Below, piece by piece: positions 7,032 through 14,676 of a DNA stretch of 64,000 bases (its first letter is position 1; each line of letters begins with the position of its first letter). The translations under genes were made by a program, and so were the position numbers. The notes under the pieces are model-generated. The model was not told the origin of the DNA and ran no database searches. It saw only the letters and a program-made list of their open reading frames with translations. Origin of the DNA: Myxococcales bacterium (GTDB taxonomy: Bacteria; Myxococcota_A; Polyangia; Polyangiales; Polyangiaceae); contig JADJKB010000003.1 in NCBI GenBank assembly GCA_016706225.1, positions 682,001 through 746,000 of the forward strand, given 5' to 3'.

Positions 7032-9035
7032 GTGCGCGTCGACATTCGAACCGGGTATGGGTGCCAGAACCGCTGCTGGTTTTGTCCGCAAGGAAACCTG
7101 CGCGCGACCTGGCCAAGTGCAAGCATCAGCGAGCTCAGAGAGCGGGTCCGCGCTGCGCGAGCACTCGGCGATCAACTGGTGCTCTCCGGCGGCGAGCCAA
7201 CACTCCACCCGGACCTCTTGCCTCTGGTCCGCTTCGCGCACGGGCTGGGCTTCCGCGAGATCGAGCTGCAGACCAACGGGCGCCTGCTGGCGTCCAAGGC
7301 CGCCGCCACTGCTCTCCTCGACGCCGGCGTCTCCCAGGTTTCCCCTGCGCTGCACGGCGACAGCGCAAGGCTGCACGACGCGCTGACCCGGGAGCCGGGC
7401 TCCTTTCGTGAGACCGTCGCGGCCATCCGCGCGCTCGGCAAGACGGGCATTCGTGTCGTCGTACACACGTTGATCCTCGCCCCGAACCTGGCGCGCCTGC
7501 CGCGCGTCGCGGAGCTCGCGAGCGCCCTGGGTGCATCGGCAATGCACCTCGGGCTGGTCAATACGGTGGGCGATGTCGAACATGCGTTCGACGAGCTCGT
7601 GCCTCACCTCTCACAGCTTCCACCCATGCTCGAGCGGACAGTGAGGGTCAGAGAGCGCCTCGGGCTGTCGCTCACGCTGGATGGCATTCCACCCTGCGTC
7701 GCAGGCGAGCACGCCGCGCTCTCGAGCGACGCCGACGACTCCACGACAGTGCACGACGTGCCGGTTGACGCCGCGCAGCCGCTCGCGGCGAGTCGGCGAC
7801 GGCGCCAGGGTCCGATCTGCGAGAGCTGCGCGGCGCGCGGGCACTGCCCCGGGATCTGGAGCCTGTACGCAGCCCGCCGCGGCTTCGACGAGCTCGTGCC
7901 GCTGTCGTCGTACCAACACACGCCGGTCCGCGAGGACGGCGCGGCGCGCGCCGATCGTCCACTGTCGGAGCTCGCTCATCGACACCTAGACGTGATCGCC
8001 GGATCGGCCGCCCAGACGATTGGTGTCGAACACGACCGGGAACGAGACGTGCTCAGCATCGTGATCCGCACGCCTTGCAACAATCGCTGTGACTTCTGCA
8101 CGACGCGCATCATGCACGAGGAGACCGCGACCGCCTGGGACACGGTCGACGAAGCGGCGAACGTGCTCACGACAACGGAGCGCTATCGGCAGCTCGGCGC
8201 ACGACGAGCGGTCTTTGTTGCCATGGAACCGCTGGAGCACCCACAGATCTGCGAGATCGTCCGCGGCTGCCGGGCGCAAGGCTACTCGGAGGTCGAGCTC
8301 TGGACGAACGCCCGCCGCCTGCATGACCCAGCATTCGCCCGGGCGCTCGTCGACGCCGGGGTCACTCAGCTGCGGGTTCCGTTCTTCGGTGCAACCGCCA
8401 GCGTTCACGATCGCGTGACGACCAAGGTTGGCTCGTTCGACGAGTCCGTCGCCGGCATCCGAAACATCCGCGCGGCCGGCCTCAGCCACGAGTGTGTGAG
8501 CCTCTGCTACCTGCTCGTGAGGAAGAACCATCACGAGCTGGTGGACTTCCTTTCGCTGGCCGAGCGCGAGGAGCTCGGCTCAGTCGTCGACTACGACATC
8601 GGAGCTCCATCGAGCGCCGACCTGCGTTTCTACGAGCCGATCGCCATGCGACTCGAGGACGTGGCCCGGGAGCTGTCGACCCGTCTTGCCTCGGCGCCCG
8701 AACATCGCCAGTTCGTGCTCAATCGGGTCCGCCGCTGGCTGCCCCCGTGCGTGGCGCTCCGTCACTTCGGCCCGGAGATCGTGGCTCAGTACCCAGCGCG
8801 CGCGCCCGGCCGCCAGCTCGCCATTCGCATGGTCAATGCAGCCGAGGGCGCTGAGACAGGCGCTGGACGAGGCGGCGAGAAGAAGGTCCGTGTGGCCTGC
8901 GACCGGCGCGCGGACTGTGCCGCCGGCGAGGTCTGCCCGGGGTATTTTTCACACTACGTCGAGCTGCACGGACACACGGAATTCGAGCCGCTCCCGCCGG
9001 CTGCCTGGACGGCCGGAGCCGCCCGACAAGACTGA
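7032..9035 (+). CDS. Tandem (double) radical SAM protein
   Basis: 667 residues from GTG 7032 (only a weak GAGG upstream). Two complete radical SAM units lie in one chain. Unit 1 has CQNRCWFC (C11, C15, C18), LSGGEPT, a Cys in IPPCVAGEH, and CESCAARGHC followed by PGIWSLYAARRG near residue 275. Unit 2 has CNNRCDFC (C349, C353, C356), a Cys in WLPPCVALRH, and a final CDRRADCAAGEVC followed by PGYFSHYVELHG. Unit 2 lacks the GGEP text and has VAMEPLEHP in its place, so its SAM pocket may differ. Both units match the architecture of the two intact genes at 545-2661, suggesting one family that duplicated and fused. Substrate unknown. The gene ends convergently with the M16 peptidase gene 11 bases away. 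Confidence 0.9.
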   Translation: MRVDIRTGYGCQNRCWFCPQGNLRATWPSASISELRERVRAARALGDQLVLSGGEPTLHPDLLPLVRFAHGLGFREIELQTNGRLLASKAAATALLDAGVSQVSPALHGDSARLHDALTREPGSFRETVAAIRALGKTGIRVVVHTLILAPNLARLPRVAELASALGASAMHLGLVNTVGDVEHAFDELVPHLSQLPPMLERTVRVRERLGLSLTLDGIPPCVAGEHAALSSDADDSTTVHDVPVDAAQPLAASRRRRQGPICESCAARGHCPGIWSLYAARRGFDELVPLSSYQHTPVREDGAARADRPLSELAHRHLDVIAGSAAQTIGVEHDRERDVLSIVIRTPCNNRCDFCTTRIMHEETATAWDTVDEAANVLTTTERYRQLGARRAVFVAMEPLEHPQICEIVRGCRAQGYSEVELWTNARRLHDPAFARALVDAGVTQLRVPFFGATASVHDRVTTKVGSFDESVAGIRNIRAAGLSHECVSLCYLLVRKNHHELVDFLSLAEREELGSVVDYDIGAPSSADLRFYEPIAMRLEDVARELSTRLASAPEHRQFVLNRVRRWLPPCVALRHFGPEIVAQYPARAPGRQLAIRMVNAAEGAETGAGRGGEKKVRVACDRRADCAAGEVCPGYFSHYVELHGHTEFEPLPPAAWTAGAARQD

Positions 9036-9036
9036 G

Positions 9037-9053
9037 CCCCTTCGTATCAGGGG
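9037..9053. terminator. Possible short terminator hairpin
   Basis: CCCCT / AGGGG with a 7-base loop lies between the convergent stops of the double radical SAM gene and the M16 peptidase gene and overlaps the latter's stop. The stem is only five pairs, with no T-run. Confidence 0.25.
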
Positions 9054-11914
9054 GTCTTCGCCGCCGACGCCGACTCCGGTACGAGCACGCCGAGCAGGTA
9101 TTGTTTGGTGGAGAGGTACGTCTTCGCCGCCGCCCGCACGCGGTCGGAGCTGACCTTCTCGGACATTGCCGAGACATCCGGGATCAGACGTGGGTCGTCG
9201 GCGAAGTCGTAGCTCCGCTCGAGCTCTCGCAACCACCAGCCGTTGTCCTTCAACTCCACTTCGTGGGCGCGGCGTCGGGCTTGTTTCACCTTCTCGATGT
9301 AGTCGTCGGCGATGCCCTGCTGCTGCACGGCCTTGATCTCGTCGAAGACTGCCTGCTTCAACTTGTCGACATTGTCCGGCGCACAGCCAAAACTGACGCT
9401 GAATCGGTACTCCTGCCTGGGTCGGCGAGTGATGCCGCCACCGACCTGAACGCCGTACACTCCGCCCATGTCTTCGCGCAGCACCTGCCTCAGTCGCAGA
9501 CGCAGGACCTCACCCAGCATCCGCAGATCGTTGTCCGTGTCTCGAGACCACTTCACGGCTCCGTGGAACGTCAGCGACACGCGGCTCTTGGGCTCGCTGC
9601 CCAGGCTCAGCTTCTTCTCTTTGACCCCGCGCGGGAGCTGCACCTTGACGTCACGCCAGGTTTCCTTGCGCTTCTTGCTCGGAAGGCTGCCGAGGTACGA
9701 CTCGACCAGCGGACGCAGCTTCTCCAAATCGACGTTGCCGACGAACACGAAGGTGAAGTCGCTGGCATCGGCGAAGCGGTCTTTGTAGATGGCAAAGGCC
9801 TTGTCGAGGTCGACCTTGGCCAGAACCTCGGGAGTCGTCGGGCGACGGCGCAGGTGATTCTGCGTCGAAAATGTGGACATTTCCTCGAAGAAAGTCCGCT
9901 CCGGGGACAGGCGCCGGTTCTTCACACTCTCGACCTCCCGCGCCCGCCAGGCGGCGAAGGCCTCGGGGTCACGGCGCGGCGCGACGAACGAGAGGTGCAT
10001 CATCTGAAACAGCGATTCGAGGTCGTTCGGAGAAGCCCGGCCCGACAGACCTTCCTCCAGCTCGCCAATGCTCGCGTTGAGTGAGACCAACTTACCCGAG
10101 AGCAGCTTGCGCAGCTGGACCACGTCGAAAGGACCAAGCCCGCCCTGACCGACCGCGACGTCCGCAAAACGGGCGCTGTCGTAGTCAGCGTCCTTCACGA
10201 GCGAGTGCCCGCCAGGTGAAAACGCAGTGACCCGCACGTCGTCGTTGTTGAAGTCCGTGGGTTTGACGATGACCCGAACACCGTTGGCGAGAGTCCACTC
10301 CGTCACGCCAATCTCGGGGATGCTCACTGTCTTCTGTACGGCGCCCGGAGCCGGAGGCCCCTTCATCAGCGGCACACTCGGACCGGCGTCGACGTACGCG
10401 GCGATCTTGCGCGACGACACCTCGGCGTGAACGGCCAGCATCGCTTCCGGAGTCGGCTTGGTCATCTTCGGTGGACCAGAGACGGCGATGACTCGACTCC
10501 CCTGTCCGAGCGACTTGGCGAGCGCGTTGAGCTCCGCGAGCTGGATCTCCGGCAGGAACCTCTCCACCAGTCGTAGCTCCGCCTCGCGGCCCGGCATGGC
10601 TTCTTCCTCGAAGAAGTTGCGCACGATCTCCGCGGCGAACTCGCTGCCGTCGCGTTTGTCGCGCTGAGCCACCGAACGCTGAAACTGCCGCAAGAGCTGG
10701 GCCTTCTGCCGGCCGAGCTCGGTCTGGGTGAACCCGTGGCGTTCGACCCTGAGCACCTCCTCGAGCAACGCGCCGAACCCGACAATCACGCCGTCCTCCT
10801 TGACGCTGGCACCCTGCCGGAACGCATCTGCCGTGCGGACGAGTCCGCTCGCCGACGAATAGGCCATCAAGAAGGGAGCGTTCGGCTGGCGCCGCAGCTC
10901 GTCCAGGCGTGCGTTCAACATGCCGTCGAAGAGCTGCTCCGCGACGGACCGGCGGTAGTCGCGAGCGCTGGCCTCGGGTCGGTGGGGGAGTTTGCTGATG
11001 ATCTCGACGCTGGTGTTCGGCATCTCGGGATCGGTCTCGATGCTGACCAGCGTCTTTTCGTGTTTGGGCAGCCCGAGCTTGGGTCTTGGGCGCGGTTTGG
11101 TCGGGGCCGCCAGCGACGCGAACTCGCTCTTGATGCGGGCCTCGATGTCAGCAGCATTGAAGTCGCCGACCGCTACGACCGCCATCAAACTTGGCTGATA
11201 CCAGTCGCGATAAAAGCGCACCAGGTTGTCCCGCGAAGCATTCTTGATCACCTCCGGCTTGCCGATGGTCAGACGCTCCGCGTACTTCGAGCCGTGAAAC
11301 AGCACCGGGGCTTGTTTGTCGAACAAGCGCATGCGCGCGCCGCGACCGAGACGCCACTCTTCGAGCACGACGCCGCGCTCCTTCTCGACCTCCGCCGGCT
11401 CGAAGCTGATGCCGTCGGCCCAGTCGCGAAGGATGCCGATCGCACGGCCGACGATCGCGGCGTCGTCGGTCGGTACCTGAAGTGTGTAGACGGTCTCGTC
11501 GAACGAGGTGTAGGCGTTGAGATCCGCGCCGAAACGAATCCCGCTCTTCTCGAGGAAGTCGACCAGCTGTTGTTTGGGAAAGCGCTTCGTTCCGTTGAAG
11601 CCCATGTGCTCGACGAAATGCGCGAGCCCGCGCTGGTCATCGTCTTCGAGCACCGAGCCGGCATTTACAGCCAGCCAGATCTGGGCGCGTTTCTCGGGCT
11701 TGTGGTGGGGCAACACGTAATAGGTGAGGCCATTGGCAAGGGTGCCCTTCGTCAATCGAGCGTCGAGGGGCAGCGGTCGGTCGAGCTCATCGAGCGCGAC
11801 GGGTTTGGCCGCCGTCGACGCGCTCGGGGCGGGCGTCGGAACCGTCGCGGGGGGCGGACCACCGCAAGAGAGGGCAAGCAGTGCAGCCAACCAGAGCGAG
11901 CGAGAACGGGTCAT
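9047..11914 (-). CDS. M16 (pitrilysin/insulinase-type) zinc peptidase lipoprotein
   Basis: 955 residues from ATG 11914, with GGAG six bases upstream. The signal peptide ends in a lipobox (LALSCGG), followed by a Pro/Ala linker. The N-terminal M16 half holds the inverted zinc motif HFVEH near residue 97, with a downstream Glu-rich helix. The C-terminal half (from about residue 520) repeats the fold without HxxEH, as in two-domain M16 proteins, where the second half only shapes the chamber. The length of about 950 matches the pqqL-like two-domain class. It is anchored in the envelope and probably degrades peptides in the periplasm or at the outer surface. It is the last gene of a minus-strand group with the DJ-1/PfpI fusion and flippase genes upstream. 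Confidence 0.92.
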   Translation of the reverse strand: MTRSRSLWLAALLALSCGGPPPATVPTPAPSASTAAKPVALDELDRPLPLDARLTKGTLANGLTYYVLPHHKPEKRAQIWLAVNAGSVLEDDDQRGLAHFVEHMGFNGTKRFPKQQLVDFLEKSGIRFGADLNAYTSFDETVYTLQVPTDDAAIVGRAIGILRDWADGISFEPAEVEKERGVVLEEWRLGRGARMRLFDKQAPVLFHGSKYAERLTIGKPEVIKNASRDNLVRFYRDWYQPSLMAVVAVGDFNAADIEARIKSEFASLAAPTKPRPRPKLGLPKHEKTLVSIETDPEMPNTSVEIISKLPHRPEASARDYRRSVAEQLFDGMLNARLDELRRQPNAPFLMAYSSASGLVRTADAFRQGASVKEDGVIVGFGALLEEVLRVERHGFTQTELGRQKAQLLRQFQRSVAQRDKRDGSEFAAEIVRNFFEEEAMPGREAELRLVERFLPEIQLAELNALAKSLGQGSRVIAVSGPPKMTKPTPEAMLAVHAEVSSRKIAAYVDAGPSVPLMKGPPAPGAVQKTVSIPEIGVTEWTLANGVRVIVKPTDFNNDDVRVTAFSPGGHSLVKDADYDSARFADVAVGQGGLGPFDVVQLRKLLSGKLVSLNASIGELEEGLSGRASPNDLESLFQMMHLSFVAPRRDPEAFAAWRAREVESVKNRRLSPERTFFEEMSTFSTQNHLRRRPTTPEVLAKVDLDKAFAIYKDRFADASDFTFVFVGNVDLEKLRPLVESYLGSLPSKKRKETWRDVKVQLPRGVKEKKLSLGSEPKSRVSLTFHGAVKWSRDTDNDLRMLGEVLRLRLRQVLREDMGGVYGVQVGGGITRRPRQEYRFSVSFGCAPDNVDKLKQAVFDEIKAVQQQGIADDYIEKVKQARRRAHEVELKDNGWWLRELERSYDFADDPRLIPDVSAMSEKVSSDRVRAAAKTYLSTKQYLLGVLVPESASAAKTP

Positions 11915-11975
11915 CACCCGCTCCCCGTATCGCCGATCGAGGGCGGCGGCCAGTCGAAGCCGTCGTGCGAGGGGC

Positions 11976-12887
11976 TCAGGCTCGTACTTCCATCTGCCGA
12001 GCGACGGCGTCAGCCACGGACTCGGCGACGAAGCGCCGAACCAGGTGCAGCCCCAGGTCGATGCCGGCCGTCACGCCGCCAGCGGTCACGACGCTCCCCG
12101 CGTCGACGACGCGCTCTCTGCGCGGGATGGCGCCGTACTCGGCGAGCAGTGAGAGCGCGTTCTGGTGGGTCGTGGCCGGTTTGCCAGCTAGCCGTCCCAT
12201 TGCCCCGAGCAAGAGGGCTCCGGTGCATACCGACGCGACCAAGCGATTCGCGGGGAAGGTCGAGAGATACGCGGTGAGCTCCCCGTCTCGCGCCAGCTCC
12301 CGGGTTCCGAGACCTCCTGGGACGATCAACACGTCGAAGTCGTCGAGCTCGGGCCGATAGCGCGACGCCGCAAACGAGGCGCCGGAGCCCGCCCAGACGC
12401 GCGGTCTCGTCTCGGCGTTCTGGCCCGAGTGCGTGAGCGCGATCACCTCGGTCGTCGACGTGGGATCGAAACCCATGCTCGCGATGCGGGAGACGGCGTC
12501 GAGAGGGCCCACCAGATCCAGGAGTGTCATGCCTTCGAACGCGACAAAACCGAAGTGGGTTCCCGTCACACGATCGGGGTGGCGATCGAGCTCGTCGAAA
12601 TCGAGAACCCGCACCGCGTCGCACGGAACGGCTCCGTGCACGTGAGGCATGGGCCCTCGGGGTGTCTCGGCGATCTTGACGGGCACGTCGAGCCGGCGCG
12701 GATCGATGGCGAGCACGCGCAGACCGTCGGCGGGCAGATCGGAGAAATACAGCCGCGCACTCTCTCGCACCGCCTCTTGATACGAAGCGTGGATGAACCC
12801 TTCGGACTCCAGGGAGGGTGGCGCGTAGCGCTGCTCGCCGTTGAACTCGAGCTCGTGGCTCGGCACGACGTGAAACAGCCAGCGCAT
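11976..12887 (-). CDS. DUF952-DJ-1/PfpI fusion protein
   Basis: 303 residues from ATG 12887; the longer open frame would run over the end of the upstream flippase gene. Residues 1-105 match the DUF952 family (starts MRWLFHVV; SEGFIHASYQEAV; IDPRRLDVPVK). Residues 110-300 are a DJ-1/PfpI domain close to cyclohexyl-isocyanide hydratase or the ligand domain of GlxA regulators: FEGMTLLDLVGPLD, LIVPGGLGTRE and the nucleophile elbow SVCTGALLLG with its Cys. There is no C-terminal AraC helix-turn-helix, so it is an enzyme-like rather than regulator form. Fusion of the two domains in one chain is uncommon in my experience. Cytoplasmic; substrate unknown. Confidence 0.85.
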   Translation of the reverse strand: MRWLFHVVPSHELEFNGEQRYAPPSLESEGFIHASYQEAVRESARLYFSDLPADGLRVLAIDPRRLDVPVKIAETPRGPMPHVHGAVPCDAVRVLDFDELDRHPDRVTGTHFGFVAFEGMTLLDLVGPLDAVSRIASMGFDPTSTTEVIALTHSGQNAETRPRVWAGSGASFAASRYRPELDDFDVLIVPGGLGTRELARDGELTAYLSTFPANRLVASVCTGALLLGAMGRLAGKPATTHQNALSLLAEYGAIPRRERVVDAGSVVTAGGVTAGIDLGLHLVRRFVAESVADAVARQMEVRA

Positions 12888-12954
12888 GCGCCGAGCAGCA
12901 TAGCCTGTCGTCTTACGCGCGTTCGCGCCGGGCGCGTCCGGGGCGCCAGTTAGC

Positions 12955-14409
12955 TCACTCGCGCCCAAAAAGCTCGACCAGCCGCCCACGCAGCCGCCGC
13001 CATTCGAGCCCGGAGCCAAACCAGGCCAGCAGCGCAAACACGAAGATGAGCACGACGCGAATCAGCAATGGGAGCGGCCTCGAGTACCCAAAGCCGAGGG
13101 CCGCACTCGCCACGCAAGCCCCGACCACGACGATCAGGCTGGCGCGCCCGACGGGCAACCGCGCGGGGTGAACTCGGCGTGCCAGGAAGGACGCGACCGT
13201 CGCTCCGGCGATCGCTCCGGCAAGCAGCGCAAGCGCAGCTCCGACCGGCCCCAGGCGGGCGATCAAGAAGGGCATCGAACCCAGACTGACGGCCGCGTTG
13301 ACACCGGCAGCGGCCAACCAGAGGCGCGTGCGCTTCGCCAGCTCACCGGGGATCCCCGCAACTCGCTGCACGCCGTCCGCGACGTCGACGAAGAGAAGCG
13401 CTGGGACGATGATGACTCCCGAGACGTAGGCCGGGGCAAACAGACCGATCAGCTCCGGCGCAAGGATCGAAACGGCAAACGCCACGACGCTGAACAGCAG
13501 CGTGTAACCCCGGAGAAAATCCGCGATGGCGAGCCGCGCGTCGGGGTCGGTGTGCAGCCGGTAGGCGAGGGGTTCGAGGGTCATGTTCAGCGCCACGTTC
13601 GACAGGGCCACCGGGGCGGCAAAACGCGCCGCAACGTCGTAGCAACCGGCGTCGAACAGCGTCGCCAGACGTGCTACCAGGATGCGATCGGCTCCGCGCA
13701 CGGCGATCAGCAAGTGAAACACGCCAACTGGCAGCCCCAGAGCGAACAGCGAGCGCGTCGTCGCGAGCGCAACGCGCCCGGCGAACAATGAACGACTCGG
13801 AACCGCCAACACTGCGAACGCAACCAGCTGGGCCCCGATCCGAGCCGCGAGGAGCTCGAACAAGTCCAGACGCGTAACCAGCGCCAGCGCCAGAAACAGC
13901 AGGTTTTCCCCGAGGGTGAGCAGACCGAGACTCCCAGCGACGATCTTGTGGCGCTCCTCGGCGCGCAGATAGTCACTCAGCGAGCGTGCGAGCGCGCCAA
14001 TCAGCACCGACGCACCGAGCAGCGGGGCGAAGCGCGCCGCAGATTCCGACCCGGTCAAGAGCCTCGCGAGCGGGTGCGCAAAGACCCACAAGCCCACGGC
14101 GACTGCGCCGCCGAAGAAGGTCCGCAGCGCCGCGACCGTCTTGAACAAGGACGCGGAGTCGAGCCCCTCACTGTCCGACGCCAGGCGCAGCGCTGCCTCA
14201 CCCAGGCCAAAGTCGGCACACACGACGTAGACGATCAGCATCGCGCTCGACAGCGACGCGTACGTTCCGAGCAACTCCGGCGGCACGGCGCGGGCGAGCA
14301 CCGGCAGCACCACGAAGGAGCTCAGCCGGGCGACGACGAGACCGAGCCCGTACGCGCTGATGCTGCCGCCGACCTGGCGGGCGCGAGAAGATGCGCGTTC
14401 GTCACCCAT
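12955..14409 (-). CDS. Polysaccharide flippase (Wzx/MVF-type membrane protein)
   Basis: 484 residues from ATG 14409; the open frame extends further upstream but that part is antisense to the beta-helix gene and lacks membrane character. Twelve to fourteen hydrophobic segments run through the protein, starting with SAYGLGLVVARLSSFVVLP, as in the MATE-like polysaccharide transporter family (Wzx, RfbX). Conserved features include the GTYASLSS turn after the first helix and the charged cytoplasmic loop YLRAEERHK. It would flip lipid-linked sugars across the inner membrane. No glycosyltransferase cluster lies next to it, although a membrane glycosyltransferase-like protein is found at 20826-22769. 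Confidence 0.88.
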   Translation of the reverse strand: MGDERASSRARQVGGSISAYGLGLVVARLSSFVVLPVLARAVPPELLGTYASLSSAMLIVYVVCADFGLGEAALRLASDSEGLDSASLFKTVAALRTFFGGAVAVGLWVFAHPLARLLTGSESAARFAPLLGASVLIGALARSLSDYLRAEERHKIVAGSLGLLTLGENLLFLALALVTRLDLFELLAARIGAQLVAFAVLAVPSRSLFAGRVALATTRSLFALGLPVGVFHLLIAVRGADRILVARLATLFDAGCYDVAARFAAPVALSNVALNMTLEPLAYRLHTDPDARLAIADFLRGYTLLFSVVAFAVSILAPELIGLFAPAYVSGVIIVPALLFVDVADGVQRVAGIPGELAKRTRLWLAAAGVNAAVSLGSMPFLIARLGPVGAALALLAGAIAGATVASFLARRVHPARLPVGRASLIVVVGACVASAALGFGYSRPLPLLIRVVLIFVFALLAWFGSGLEWRRLRGRLVELFGRE

Positions 14410-14676
14410 GGCGGAGTGTTCGCTGGTTCCGTTCTTCGCCGGCCGCCGCGTTCCTGGCGTCACGGGGGAGCCGATGGTGTCAGCGCGCCCTCCCCTCTGA
14501 CAAGCAGCACCGCCATCGACCCGACGACGACCAGCAGCGCTCGAATCCTCGGCCGGCTGGAAATTCCAGGGCAAATTCGCCGGCGCAGGCGCCGACTTGG
14601 CAGAATCGGGGCGCCGGTACGTACGAGGCAGGAGCCGGGTCTCGGGATCCGAGTAGAATCGTCCGGAAGGTTCGAC
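14410..14676. promoter_or_regulatory. Divergent intergenic region with two palindromes
   Basis: This 267-base region must hold the promoters of the minus-strand flippase gene and the plus-strand beta-helix operon. It contains a 13-base palindrome CTGGAAATTCCAG (14557-14569) and a near-adjacent CGGCGC-AG-GCGCCG (14581-14594). Both could be operator sites or hairpins; no clear -35/-10 pair was found. Confidence 0.35.

Noticed and set aside
10736..12277. Plus-strand open frame of 513 codons opposite the M16 peptidase and DJ-1 genes
   Set aside because: It is the antisense of well supported genes with high G/C at third positions.
13948..14676. Long N-terminal extension of the beta-helix gene
   Set aside because: This part is antisense to the flippase gene, carries no signal peptide, and its text is Arg-rich as in shadow frames; a signal peptide starts at the ATG 14677.
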